53,939 nucleotides of DNA, taken from positions 1 through 53,939 of the forward strand of contig NZ_JXTE01000063.1 in the NCBI RefSeq assembly GCF_000972385.1. Direction: 5' to 3'. Positions 24,312-37,575 of this stretch are shown here, piece after piece (position 1 is the first letter of the stretch; each line of letters opens with the position of its first letter). Source of the DNA: Streptomyces sp. WM6386 (lineage in GTDB: Bacteria; Actinomycetota; Actinomycetes; Streptomycetales; Streptomycetaceae). Both the position numbers and the translations under genes were made by a program. The notes beneath the pieces are model-generated. The model worked only from the letters and a program-made list of their open reading frames with translations, was not told the DNA's origin and did not search any database.

Positions 24312-27300
24312 ATGTACGAGCTGTCCCGGGTCCGCCTCTACTCCATCGGCCCCGCCGGTGCGCGCTATGCCGACACCGTGCTTGACCTGCGCGGCGTCGG
24401 CGCGGAAGTGCCCGACCCCGCCCCCACCCAGGCGGAGTTCTTCGAAGACGAGCCTGTCGGCCCGCCGCGCCGCCCCGCGCCCGCCGGCGTGCTCTTCCTG
24501 GAGAACGGCGGCGGCAAGTCCGTACTGCTCAAGCTGATCTTCTCCGTCATGCTGCCGGGCCACCGCAACACCCTCGGCGGCGCCAGCTCCGGCGTGCTGC
24601 GCAAGTTCCTGCTCGCCGACGACTGCGGGCACGTCGCGTTGGAGTGGCAGCACACGCTGACCGGCGAGTGCGTCGTCGTCGGCAAGGTGAGCGAGTGGCG
24701 GGGGCGGCAGGTCTCCAACGACCCGCGGAAGTTCGCCGAGGCCTGGTACTCCTTCCGACCCGGGCCCGGACTGTCCCTGGACAACCTGCCCGTCGCCGAG
24801 TCCACCGCCGTACGGCCGGCCGTCGAGGGCGCCTCCGGAGCACTGGGCCGACGCCGCACCATGAAGGGCTTCCGGGACGCCCTCACCGAGGCGGGCAAGG
24901 CGTATCCGCACCTGGAGGTGCACTGGGAGGAGATCCACGACCGCTGGATCGAGCACCTCGGCGACCTCGGCCTCGACCCCGAACTCTTCCGCTACCAGCG
25001 GGAGATGAACGCCGACGAGGGTGAGGCCGCCGGCCTCTTCGCGGTCAAGAAGGACTCCGACTTCACCGACCTGCTGCTGCGAGCCGTGACCGACACCCGG
25101 GACACCGACGGGCTCGCCGACCTCGTCAGCGGCTTCGGCAACAAGCTGGGCCGCCGGGCCGAGTTGATCGCCGAACGGGACTTCACCGCCGGGTCGGTGG
25201 ACCTCCTCGGGCGGATCGTCGAGGCCGCCGAGGCACGCTCACGCGCGCGTGACATCCACACCGCTGCCGAACGCCGTACGCGGACGCTGGCCCGCAGACT
25301 CTCCGCGCGCGGCGCCCGGGAGCGGGTGCGCTCCGCGGACCTCGCGCAGCGGGTCACGGCCGCGGCGTACGCGGTCACGCATGCCGAGGGCTCGCGGGAG
25401 CGCAGTGCGCTGATCGCGGCCGAACTCGCCTTCCGGCATGCCTCGTTGGCCCTGGCCGCCGCCGAGAAGTCCGCCGCCGCGCAGAAGCGCGAGCTCGCCG
25501 ACGCGCGCACCCTGCACTCGGCCTGGCAGGCCGCAGAGGCGGTGCTGCGGCATCGTGCCGCCGCCGACCGCGTCGCCCGCGTGTCCGCCGCGATCCAGGA
25601 GGCCGAGCGGGACGCGGCCCCCGCGCTGGCCGCCCGGGCCAGGGCCGCCGTCGATCTCGTACGAGCCCTGCACGCGGCCGCGGAGAGCGCCGAGACCCTC
25701 GCCAACGAGGGAGAGGAGCGGTCCGCCGCTCTTCAAGAGGTCGGCGAGGCCGCGCACCGGGACGCCACCGTGGCCGCCACCGAGGCGCAGCGCGCCCGCA
25801 GCGAGGTCGGGCACCTGCGGCAGCGGCTGACCGAGGTCGAGCAGGAGACCACCGAGGCCGTGCGGGCCGGCTGGCTCGACGACAGCGCGCCCGACGCCGA
25901 CCCGGCGCGCGCGGCCCTCGCGGCCAGCGACGCCGAGAAGACCGCCGTCGCCGCCTGGGACGCCGCGCGCGAGGCCTCGCACCGTGCCGGCGAGCACGCG
26001 CGCGAAGCGGGCTCCTCGGAGTCCCGCGCCGAGCTGACGGCAGCACGTGCCGCGGACGCGGCCACGGCCGCCGAGCGGTCCTACGAGGCCGAGAATCGGC
26101 TCGCCGAGGCGCTGGCGGCGGAGCCGCGACTCGCGGAGCTGCTCAGCCTGACCGGGGCCGCCGAGGCCGGGCACGGGGGAGTGCCGGCTCCCCGGGCGGG
26201 CGCCGACGGCGCGAAGAAGGACGGTCCGGCCGGGCGCGACGGGGCCGAGGACACCCTCACTCCCGAGGAACTCGACCGGTTCGCCGACGAGTTGCGCGAG
26301 CTGCTCGACGACGCCGTCTCCGCCGCCGAGCGCCACCTTTTCGAGCTGCGCACCGCCGCCGCAGACGACTCCCGGATCCTCGGCGCCCTCGGTGACGGCG
26401 GACTGCTGCCGCCGGGCCCGGACGTGCTGGCCACCGTGGAGTTCCTCGGGGAGCACGGCATCCCGGCGCTGCCCGGCTGGCGCTATCTCGCCCAGGCCGT
26501 CGACCCCGTCGACCACGCGCGCGTGCTGGCCGCCCGGCCTGAGCTGGTCGACGGCGTGATCATCACCGACCCCGACACACACGCACGGGCCCGCGAGACG
26601 CTCAGCGAGGCGGCTCTGCTCCCGCGGTCCGCCGTCGCCGTCGGTACGGCCGCCGCCCTGCTCGCCCCGACTCCGGCGCCCGGCCCCGGGAGCGAGGCCG
26701 TCTTCCTCGTACCGCCGAACCCGGCCATGCACGACGAGCACGCCGCCGACGAGGAGCGACAGACACTGCGGGCCCGGGCCACCGAGCGCGACGAGGAGAT
26801 CCGCTCGCTCGCGACCCGGCTCGCCAAGGACCGGGAACTGGCCGCGCGGCTGGCCTCCTGGCGTACCGGCTGTCCGGCCGGGCGGCTGGTCGAGCTGGCG
26901 CAGACCGCGCACGACGCGCGCGCGTTCGCCGAGGAGTCGGAGGCCGAGCTGGCCGAGGCGCGGACCGTGCGGGCCGAGGCCGACGAGACCGCGGCCGAGG
27001 CCGTGCAGGTGCGCGACGAGCGCCAGGAGGCCGCCCAGAAGGCCCGGCGTGCCGCCGACGCCCTCGCAGGACTTGCCTTCCGGCTGCGTGAGCGGGCCGG
27101 CTGGCAGGTCAAGCTGCGCGAACTCGCCGACGAGGCCACCGAGTCGGAGGCCCGTGCCCAGATCTGTCTGGAGCGCGCCAGGGCCGCCGACGAGGACCGG
27201 CGTGCCGCTCAGCGGGCCGCCGACGACGCCCGGCGCACCGCGCGTGCGCTGCGCGCCGAGCGCTCGGAGATCGCCGGCGCCCCCGACGACGTGCCGGAGA

Positions 27301-28967
27301 GCGACGCCGACGATCCGAAGGCCTCGCTGCCCGCCCTGAGGGAGGCCTATCGGGCCGCCTCACAGCTGTACGAGAAGGTCGGCGTCGGCGCCGACCTGCG
27401 GGCCGAGCAGGCCCGCGCGGAGAGCGAGTCCAGCGCGGCTCTGGCCGACCTGGACCGGCTGAGCAACAAGGTCCGCACCCGCGCGGAGCAGCTCCTGCAG
27501 TCTCCCGACGGTTCCGACGGGCCGTCCCGGCAGGCCGCCGCCGCCCGCGCGGAGGAGTTGGTGCAGCTTCTGGAGACGCGGATGTCCACCGCGAGCGAGC
27601 AGCTCGGACGGCTGCGCGGTGAGGCCGAGCGGCACGCGCCCGAGGACGGTGCGGCGCACACCGAGCTGTCCGAGGAGCTGGAGCCCCGTGACGCCGAGCA
27701 CGCACAGGTGCTGCTGCGCACGGCGACCGCCGGACTCGCCTCCCGCACCGAGGCGTTGACGCAGGCCAGGGAGGCGCACGCCGAGCTCCTGGACGCCCAC
27801 CGTGCCGCCGAGGACGCGGCCGGCGGCTTCGACGAGATCGCCGCGATGCTGCGCGACCTGCTGCGCGAGCACACCCCCGACGAGGACCAGGAGGAGCCGG
27901 AGCCGTACCCGGGCAGCCCGGAGGAGGCCCGGCAGTCCGCCGCCGAGGCTCGCCGGTCGCTGCGCGGCTGCGCCGCCGACCTGTCCGCCGCCGAGGCCGC
28001 CGTACGCGAGGCGAGCGACATCCTCGTCCGGCATGCCAACTCCACGCGCTACGAGCAGGTCCGCACGCCGGCGCGCCAGCAGATCCGCGAACTGCCCGCG
28101 TCCGCGCTGCCGGAGCACGCCCAGAAGTGGGCGGACGCCTTCGCGCCCCGACTGCGGGTCCTCACGGACGAGTTGGCGCAGCTGGAGCGGAACCGGGACT
28201 CGATCGTCGACCGGTTGCGCGGGCTCGTCGAGTCGGCGCTCGCCACCCTGCGATCCGCCCAGCGGCTGTCCCGGCTGCCCGAGGGGCTCGGCGAGTGGTC
28301 CGGGCAGGAGTTCCTGCGGATCCGCTTCGAGGAGCCCGACCAGGCGACGCTGACCGAGCGCCTGGGCGAGGTCATCGACGAGGCCACGCGCGCGGCGGTG
28401 AAGAGGAACTCCGATCTGCGGCGCGACGGAATGTCCCTGCTGCTGCGGGGAGTCGGGGCCGCGCTGCAACCCAAGGGGATCGCCGTGGAGATCCTCAAGC
28501 CGGATGCCGTGCTGAGGGCCGAGCGCGTGCCGGTCGGGCAGATGGGCGACGTGTTCTCCGGTGGCCAGCTGCTCACGGCGGCCATCGCGCTGTACTGCAC
28601 CATGGCCGCGCTGCGGTCGAACGACCGGGGCCGCGACAAGCACCGGCACGCGGGCACGCTCTTCCTGGACAACCCGATCGGTCGTGCCAACGCGACCTAT
28701 CTGCTGGAGCTCCAGCGGGCCGTCTCGGATGCCCTGGGCGTCCAACTCCTGTACACCACGGGCCTGTTCGACACCACCGCACTCGCCGAGTTCCCGCTGG
28801 TCATCAGGTTGCGCAATGACGCCGACCTCCGGGCGGGCCTGAAGTACATCAGCGTGGAGGAGCACCTCCGCCCGGGACTGCCGCAGCAGCCCCGTTCGGA
28901 GGAAGCGGGCCACAGCGAGATCACGGCGACACGGATGTTCAAGCGGCCGACGCCGACGACGTCCTGA
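24312..28967 (+). CDS. SMC/MukB-like (JetC-type) ATPase, 1551 aa
   Basis: A very long SMC-like protein. The N-terminal head has a P-loop-like LENGGGKSVLL (K69, S70), lacking the first Gly of GxxGxGKS. Heptad-rich, Ala/Glu/Arg-rich arms run from about 340-680 and 815-1330 and flank a globular hinge-like domain (about 687-810, beginning RILGALGDGGLLPPGP). The C-terminal head carries the ABC signature FSGGQLLTAA (SGGQ 1416-1419) and a Walker B strand LFLDNPIGRAN (D1453, N1454), with Asn where a catalytic Glu is usual, then VQLLYTTGLFDT. It is the third gene of a kleisin/KITE/SMC operon and would act on chromosomal or plasmid DNA. ATG at 24312. Confidence 0.85.
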   Translation: MYELSRVRLYSIGPAGARYADTVLDLRGVGAEVPDPAPTQAEFFEDEPVGPPRRPAPAGVLFLENGGGKSVLLKLIFSVMLPGHRNTLGGASSGVLRKFLLADDCGHVALEWQHTLTGECVVVGKVSEWRGRQVSNDPRKFAEAWYSFRPGPGLSLDNLPVAESTAVRPAVEGASGALGRRRTMKGFRDALTEAGKAYPHLEVHWEEIHDRWIEHLGDLGLDPELFRYQREMNADEGEAAGLFAVKKDSDFTDLLLRAVTDTRDTDGLADLVSGFGNKLGRRAELIAERDFTAGSVDLLGRIVEAAEARSRARDIHTAAERRTRTLARRLSARGARERVRSADLAQRVTAAAYAVTHAEGSRERSALIAAELAFRHASLALAAAEKSAAAQKRELADARTLHSAWQAAEAVLRHRAAADRVARVSAAIQEAERDAAPALAARARAAVDLVRALHAAAESAETLANEGEERSAALQEVGEAAHRDATVAATEAQRARSEVGHLRQRLTEVEQETTEAVRAGWLDDSAPDADPARAALAASDAEKTAVAAWDAAREASHRAGEHAREAGSSESRAELTAARAADAATAAERSYEAENRLAEALAAEPRLAELLSLTGAAEAGHGGVPAPRAGADGAKKDGPAGRDGAEDTLTPEELDRFADELRELLDDAVSAAERHLFELRTAAADDSRILGALGDGGLLPPGPDVLATVEFLGEHGIPALPGWRYLAQAVDPVDHARVLAARPELVDGVIITDPDTHARARETLSEAALLPRSAVAVGTAAALLAPTPAPGPGSEAVFLVPPNPAMHDEHAADEERQTLRARATERDEEIRSLATRLAKDRELAARLASWRTGCPAGRLVELAQTAHDARAFAEESEAELAEARTVRAEADETAAEAVQVRDERQEAAQKARRAADALAGLAFRLRERAGWQVKLRELADEATESEARAQICLERARAADEDRRAAQRAADDARRTARALRAERSEIAGAPDDVPESDADDPKASLPALREAYRAASQLYEKVGVGADLRAEQARAESESSAALADLDRLSNKVRTRAEQLLQSPDGSDGPSRQAAAARAEELVQLLETRMSTASEQLGRLRGEAERHAPEDGAAHTELSEELEPRDAEHAQVLLRTATAGLASRTEALTQAREAHAELLDAHRAAEDAAGGFDEIAAMLRDLLREHTPDEDQEEPEPYPGSPEEARQSAAEARRSLRGCAADLSAAEAAVREASDILVRHANSTRYEQVRTPARQQIRELPASALPEHAQKWADAFAPRLRVLTDELAQLERNRDSIVDRLRGLVESALATLRSAQRLSRLPEGLGEWSGQEFLRIRFEEPDQATLTERLGEVIDEATRAAVKRNSDLRRDGMSLLLRGVGAALQPKGIAVEILKPDAVLRAERVPVGQMGDVFSGGQLLTAAIALYCTMAALRSNDRGRDKHRHAGTLFLDNPIGRANATYLLELQRAVSDALGVQLLYTTGLFDTTALAEFPLVIRLRNDADLRAGLKYISVEEHLRPGLPQQPRSEEAGHSEITATRMFKRPTPTTS

Positions 28968-29000
28968 GGGCAGGGCCGGTGCGTGGGGCGGTGGCGCCTG

Positions 29001-29543
29001 TCAGGAGTGTGACAACTGCCCCGCGCCGCCCCGCCGCTGTATCCGGGCCTGTGCCCGCTCCGCGGACCGCGCCTGGCGCCGGGCCCTGCGCCGCTCGCGC
29101 CGCAGGGCCCGGGCGGTGCTGCTCGGGGCCGACACGACGCCGTTGCGCTGGTTCCACACCTGACGGGTCACCCAGATGTCCAGGGCGCCCCACGTCGCCA
29201 CCACGGTGCTCGCCACGCTGCTGAGGACCATCGGGAACGCCAGCCAGGATCCGGCCAGTGTGTACAGGAACGCCACCATCGCCTGGACCAGCGTCACGGC
29301 GATGATCAGGACCGCTCGCACCGACGACCTGCGCACGGGATCGGGCATCCGACGCCGCGGCGCGGCCTCGTCGATCCACAACGGCCGGTAGTACAACTCC
29401 TCTTCCGACGTGGCATGTTCGGTGGACCCGGTCTCGCTCTCGTGCGCTGGAATGCCGCGATCCAGTGCCTCGGGCCTCCGCTGCTCCGTCAAGCGCGCCG
29501 CAGCGCCGTCCACGAGCGCCTCTTGCCGCTCCGCCGTGCCCAT
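29001..29543 (-). CDS. Small membrane protein of unknown function
   Basis: A 180-aa protein with an acidic N-terminal region, a short YYRPLWIDEA segment, two adjacent hydrophobic helices (about 78-98 and 105-125) and a very basic C-terminal tail (RRERRRARRQARS). It looks like a two-helix membrane anchor with a cytoplasmic basic end. I do not recognise the family. It converges on the SMC-like gene with 33 bp between stops and shows no sign of being the missing fourth (JetD) component. ATG at 29543 follows GGGGAG. Confidence 0.65.
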   Translation of the reverse strand: MGTAERQEALVDGAAARLTEQRRPEALDRGIPAHESETGSTEHATSEEELYYRPLWIDEAAPRRRMPDPVRRSSVRAVLIIAVTLVQAMVAFLYTLAGSWLAFPMVLSSVASTVVATWGALDIWVTRQVWNQRNGVVSAPSSTARALRRERRRARRQARSAERAQARIQRRGGAGQLSHS

Positions 29544-29962
29544 CAACGTGTCACTCCCCACCGCCGGCAGACCCCTTGCTCCGTGTGCGAACACACGTCT
29601 CCCCAGTGGCTGCCCGGCTTGCGCTGTTTTACGCCGCCCGGGTGCGGGATGCGGCTCGTGTGGCCGATTCTGCACCCATTTCCCGAAGAGAAGGACGAAC
29701 GAGACGCTGTGAAGATTCCCAAGAAACGAAAAATTCTGGCCAACTGGTCAGCCGTTACGGCCGGATCCGCATGAGCCGTCGAAGCGTGTTTCGGGGAGGC
29801 AATCTCCCGCAATGCCCGGACAACTCACCATCTCGCTTCACCGGTACGGAAGTTCGCCTTCCGGACGGGTCTTCGGGTTAACTGCGTGACGGTAGTAGGC
29901 TCGCGCCGTTTGTTGACGTACATGTGTACCCCCGGCCGGCGGGGGTCGATCTGGGGGAGGCC
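29544..29962. other. Divergent intergenic region upstream of the conservon
   Basis: About 420 bp without a convincing gene between the small membrane protein and cvnA. It contains AT-richer stretches around 29700-29760 and 29880-29925 likely to hold the two divergent promoters, and a hairpin with a 7-bp stem (ACCCCCG 29928-29934, CGGGGGT 29940-29946) that ends only a few bases before the cvnA ribosome-binding site GGGGGAGG. That hairpin could modulate translation of cvnA. Confidence 0.4.
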
Positions 29963-32887
29963 ATGCGCTTTCGCGGGAAGTCGATCCGCCGGAAGATCGT
30001 GGCGCTGCTTCTCGTGCCGCTGGTGTCCCTGACAGCGATCTGGGGCTTCGCCACGGTACTCACGGGACGGGCGGTCGCCCAGCTGTTCCAGGTGTCGACG
30101 GTCGTCGAGGACCTCGGTTATCCCACCGAGGACGCCGTGCGCGTCCTGCAGCAGGAACGCCGCCAGACCCTCGTCTATCTGGCCGACCCACGGGCCTCGG
30201 ACGCGCTCGCCGCGCTCCGCGAGACCCGCACGGCCACCGACGACGCCATCGCCAAGGTCCGTCAGAGCGCGAAGGACCCCGACGTCCGCGATGGCGTGGA
30301 CGAGGACGACGAGGAACGTCTCACCGCTGTGCTGGACGCCTTCGACGGCGTGGACTCCCTGCGCCGCAGCGTCGAGGAAGACGCGGTGAACCGGGCCCAG
30401 GCCCTCGAGCGCTACAACCGCCTCGTGGATCCCTGCTACGCCCTGCTGGCCTCCCTCGACGGGGTGGACAGCGTGGAGATGGACAAGCAGGCCCGCGCCC
30501 TCGTCAACATCACCCGTGCTCGCGAACTCCTCTCCCGCGAGGACGCCCTGCTCGGCTCCGCCCTCGTGGTCGGCGATCTGACGCATGGAGAGATTCGCGA
30601 GGTCTCCGACCTGATCGCGCAGCGCACCGTGCTGTACGACATCAGCGTGCCGGTGCTGCCCGCGGCGGAACGCGAGCGCTACGACCGGTTCTGGAAGAAC
30701 GCGTCCACCGCGTCGCTGCGCTCCGCCGAGAAGATCGTCGTCGACTCCGAGCCCGGCACCCCCCGCTTCATCACCGCCAAGAGCTGGGACGCCACCGCCG
30801 CCAGCGTGCTCGAATCACTCGCCACCCTCAACGACCAGGCGAGCGACCGCTATCAGGACCGGGTGCAGCCCGTCGCGATGGGCGTCATCGTCAAGGCGGC
30901 CGTCGCCGGCGTCCTCGGGCTGCTCGCCCTGCTCTTCTCGGTCGTCCTCTCCGTGCGCGTCGGCCGCGGTCTCATCCGCGACCTGCGGCAGCTGCGCCTC
31001 GAGGCCCACGAGGCGTCCGGCGTACGGCTCCCGAGCGTCATGCGCAGGCTGTCCGCGGGTGAACAGGTCGACGTGGAGACCGAGGTCCCGCGTCTGGAGT
31101 ACGACAAGAACGAGATGGGCGAGGTCGGTCAGGCCCTCAACACCCTGCAGCGAGCCGCCGTCGAGGCCGCCGTCAAGCAGGCCGAACTCCGCGCCGGGGT
31201 CTCCGAGGTCTTCGTGAACCTCGCCCGCCGCAGCCAGGTGCTCCTGCACAAACAGCTCACCCTGCTCGACACCATGGAGCGCCGGACCGAGGACACCGAC
31301 GAACTCGCCGACCTGTTCCGCCTCGACCACCTGACCACCCGTATGCGCCGCCATGCCGAGGGCCTGGTGATCCTCTCCGGCGCCGCCCCCTCCCGGCAGT
31401 GGCGCAAGCCCGTCCAGCTCATGGACGTCGTACGCGCAGCCGTCGCCGAGGTCGAGGACTACGAGCGCATCGAGGTCCGCCGGCTGCCGCGGGTCGCCGT
31501 CACCGGTCCGGCCGTCGCGGACCTCACCCATCTGGTCGCCGAACTCCTGGAGAACGCCACGGTGTTCTCCCCGCCGCACACCGCCGTCCAGGTGCTGGGC
31601 GAGCGCGTCGCCAACGGCTTCACCCTGGAGATCCACGACCGCGGCCTCGGCATGGCGGCCGACGCCCTCCTGGACGCCAACCTCCGGCTCGCGGAGACAC
31701 CGGAGTTCGAGCTGTCCGACACCGACCGGCTGGGCCTGTTCGTGGTCAGCCGGCTCGCCCAGCGGCAGAACGTCCGGGTCTCGCTCCAGCCGTCGCCGTA
31801 CGGCGGCACGACGGCCGTCGTGTTTATCCCGAACACCCTGCTGACGGACGACATCCCGGACACCAATGGCCTCGGCTTCCGCCTGGACCGCCCCCAGCCC
31901 TCCAAGGAGGCCGAGCTGGAGGAGGCCCGCCGGGCCCACCTCGCCCACGTGGCGGTGCCGCTGCCCGGCCTCACGGGAGGGCTCCTGGACGGTCCCGTCG
32001 AGCTGGAGGCGCCCGTCGACCTGGACGCCATCGACGACTTCCCCGGCGCGCTCGACGACGAGGACAGCGAACGCGGCGGACTGTTCCGCCCGCGCCGCGC
32101 CCTGGTCCGCACGGACACCACCCAGGGCGAGGACCGCCACGACGCCCCCGACCACGACCTGAACGCCCCGGTGCCGCTGCCCCGCCGCCACACGCCCAAG
32201 CTGGTCAGCTCGCACGGCCGTCCGGTGACCGAGCAGCGGGAGCAGAGCGACGACGAGGCGCCCGCGGGCCCGAACCGGTCGCTCCCCCAGGATGCTCCGC
32301 CGCTGCCCGCCCGCAGGCGCACGACGGGGCCGCAGCGCCGCGCCACCGGTGTCGCCGACCGCCTGGACGAGCAGCGCGCCGAAGCCCCCACGACCACGGG
32401 GCGCGAACTCGGCGGAGCGCCGCAGGGCACTTCCGCCCTCCCCAGGCGCACCCGGCGCGCCGAGATCGCGTCGAGCGGCGCGAGCGAGTCCTTCACGGCC
32501 GCTCCAGAAGGCGTCGCACCCCACCGGAGCGGCCCCGGCGCCGCCCCGGAGCGGACCCGCTCGCGCCCCGTGCCACAGGAGAGCGGTGCCGGGGCCACGC
32601 CCCAGCCGATCGGACGCGGCGCCACGCCAGGGGAGACCGCCCCGGGCACCGGCCCGCTGCCCCGCCGCGTACGCCAGGCCAACCTGGCCCCGCAGCTGAA
32701 GCAGAGTCCGGCCGGGCGCCGCACCGACGACAGCACGGGGTTCGACGAGCGGGACGCCGACCAGGTACGCAGCCGTATGGCATCGCTCCAGCGCGGCTGG
32801 CAGCGCGGCCGTGCGGAGAACGACGCCGTGGGCGATGACACCCACAGCGGCACAGCACCACGAGGAACTAAGGGGGACGGTCGATGA
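29963..32887 (+). CDS. cvnA: CvnA: conservon sensor kinase-like protein with nitrate/nitrite-sensing-type domain
   Basis: A 974-aa membrane protein heading a conservon. A first transmembrane helix (about 13-33) and a second (about 315-340) enclose an extracellular, all-helical NIT-type sensor region (LQQERRQTLVYLADP). A HAMP-like linker follows, then a dimerisation helix pair (VFVNLARRSQVLLHKQLTLLD; FRLDHLTTRMRRHAEGL) and an HATPase fold with N box ELLENATVFSPP, G1 box IHDRGLGMA and G2-like DRLGLFVVS. The last 330 residues are Pro/Arg-rich and disordered. No response regulator is nearby; CvnA proteins work with CvnB-D in a membrane complex resembling G-protein signalling. GGGGGAGG precedes the ATG. 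Confidence 0.92.
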   Translation: MRFRGKSIRRKIVALLLVPLVSLTAIWGFATVLTGRAVAQLFQVSTVVEDLGYPTEDAVRVLQQERRQTLVYLADPRASDALAALRETRTATDDAIAKVRQSAKDPDVRDGVDEDDEERLTAVLDAFDGVDSLRRSVEEDAVNRAQALERYNRLVDPCYALLASLDGVDSVEMDKQARALVNITRARELLSREDALLGSALVVGDLTHGEIREVSDLIAQRTVLYDISVPVLPAAERERYDRFWKNASTASLRSAEKIVVDSEPGTPRFITAKSWDATAASVLESLATLNDQASDRYQDRVQPVAMGVIVKAAVAGVLGLLALLFSVVLSVRVGRGLIRDLRQLRLEAHEASGVRLPSVMRRLSAGEQVDVETEVPRLEYDKNEMGEVGQALNTLQRAAVEAAVKQAELRAGVSEVFVNLARRSQVLLHKQLTLLDTMERRTEDTDELADLFRLDHLTTRMRRHAEGLVILSGAAPSRQWRKPVQLMDVVRAAVAEVEDYERIEVRRLPRVAVTGPAVADLTHLVAELLENATVFSPPHTAVQVLGERVANGFTLEIHDRGLGMAADALLDANLRLAETPEFELSDTDRLGLFVVSRLAQRQNVRVSLQPSPYGGTTAVVFIPNTLLTDDIPDTNGLGFRLDRPQPSKEAELEEARRAHLAHVAVPLPGLTGGLLDGPVELEAPVDLDAIDDFPGALDDEDSERGGLFRPRRALVRTDTTQGEDRHDAPDHDLNAPVPLPRRHTPKLVSSHGRPVTEQREQSDDEAPAGPNRSLPQDAPPLPARRRTTGPQRRATGVADRLDEQRAEAPTTTGRELGGAPQGTSALPRRTRRAEIASSGASESFTAAPEGVAPHRSGPGAAPERTRSRPVPQESGAGATPQPIGRGATPGETAPGTGPLPRRVRQANLAPQLKQSPAGRRTDDSTGFDERDADQVRSRMASLQRGWQRGRAENDAVGDDTHSGTAPRGTKGDGR

Positions 32888-33318
32888 CCGCACCGAAGGC
32901 GACCGGCCACAGCACAACCAACTCCGGCGAGCTGAACTGGCTCCTGGACGACCTGGTCGACCGCGTCGCAAGCATCCGCAAGGCCGTCGTGCTCTCCGGC
33001 GACGGACTGGCGACGGGGGTGTCCAAGGACCTGACGCGGGAGGACGGCGAGCACCTGGCCGCCGTCGCCTCCGGCTTCCACAGCCTCGCCAAGGGCGTGG
33101 GCCGCCACTTCGAGGCGGGCAACGTCCGGCAGACGGTCGTCGAGCTCGACGACGCCTTCCTGTTCGTGACGGCCGCCGGCGACGGCAGCTGCCTCGCCGT
33201 CCTCTCCGACGCGGACTCCGACGTCGGCCTGGTCGCCTACGAGATGACGCTCCTCGTCAAGCGGGTCGGTGTACATCTGGCATCCACTCCGCGCACCGAT
33301 CTGCCTCAGGGCGGGTAG
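32884..33318 (+). CDS. cvnB: CvnB: roadblock/LC7 domain protein
   Basis: A 144-aa roadblock/LC7 protein: ELNWLLDDLVDRVASIRKAVVLSGDGL at the start, then EHLAAVASGFHSLAKGVGRHF and a final strand-helix GLVAYEMTLLVKRVGVHL. In conservons CvnB binds the CvnD GTPase and CvnA, like an MglB-type GTPase-activating protein. ATG overlaps the cvnA stop (ATGA). Confidence 0.93.
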   Translation: MTAPKATGHSTTNSGELNWLLDDLVDRVASIRKAVVLSGDGLATGVSKDLTREDGEHLAAVASGFHSLAKGVGRHFEAGNVRQTVVELDDAFLFVTAAGDGSCLAVLSDADSDVGLVAYEMTLLVKRVGVHLASTPRTDLPQGG

Positions 33319-33327
33319 TGAGATGAC

Positions 33328-33723
33328 ATGAGCACAGACGGTCAGGGAAGAAGCCACTGGTTCGACGACGAGGCCGGACCGGTCGTCCGTCCGTACGCCA
33401 TGACCCGCGGCCGCACCACCAGTGCGGCCCAGCACCGCCTCGACCTCATCGCGGTGGTCGTCGCGGAGGCTCAGGCGGACGACCCTGAAGGCGACCACAC
33501 GCTGTCCCCGGAGCACGTGGACATCGTCGACCTGTGCCGGGACGCCCCGCAGTCGGTCGCCGAGCTGTCCTCCGAACTCGACCTGCCCATCGGCGTGGTA
33601 CGGGTCCTCGTGGGTGACCTCGTGGACGCGGAGTTCGTCCATGTGAACCGGCCTGTGCCGCCCGCCGAGCTGCCGGACGAGAGCATTCTGCGCGATGTGA
33701 TCAACGGCCTCCGGGCGCTCTGA
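33328..33723 (+). CDS. cvnC: CvnC: DUF742 protein
   Basis: A 131-aa DUF742 protein with the family start VVRPYAMTRGRTTS and a winged-helix C-terminal half (HVDIVDLCRDAPQSVAELS, LPIGVVRVLVGDLVDAEFVHV). CvnC is the third member of conservon signalling complexes; its exact role is unknown. It starts 9 bp after cvnB. In standard conservons cvnD follows directly, but here a hairpin and an oxoprolinase gene intervene. Confidence 0.92.
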   Translation: MSTDGQGRSHWFDDEAGPVVRPYAMTRGRTTSAAQHRLDLIAVVVAEAQADDPEGDHTLSPEHVDIVDLCRDAPQSVAELSSELDLPIGVVRVLVGDLVDAEFVHVNRPVPPAELPDESILRDVINGLRAL

Positions 33724-33745
33724 CCGGGTGCCCCGCCCACGAAGG

Positions 33746-33801
33746 CGGCCGTTCCCCCGGCGCCGCGAGCCGCTCACGGACGGCCCTGGGGAACGTGGCC
33801 G
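33746..33801 (+). terminator. Hairpin after cvnC
   Basis: CGGCC-GTTCCCC (33746-33757) can pair with GGGGAAC-gt-GGCCG (33788-33801): 12 bp with a 2-nt bulge and a loop of about 30 nt. It may terminate or attenuate transcription between cvnC and the oxoprolinase gene. TATGAT near 33854 could be a -10 element for a separate downstream promoter. Confidence 0.5.
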
Positions 33802-33942
33802 CGCGCCCGCCTTCCGGCCGAGCGGACCGGGCGTCGCAACAGTGCTCCCGATATGATCTGACTGATCGTCGACGACCATCCGCAGACGGTCTGCCGCCAC
33901 TCTGCGGATACGGTGCCGAACAGCGCGATCGGGGAGACGGAC

Positions 33943-37555
<3,613 letters not shown>

Positions 37556-37575
<20 letters not shown>

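Noticed and set aside
28968..29543. The small membrane protein as a fourth Wadjet (JetD) component
   Set aside because: It is on the opposite strand, only 180 aa, has two membrane helices and no Toprim or nuclease motif.
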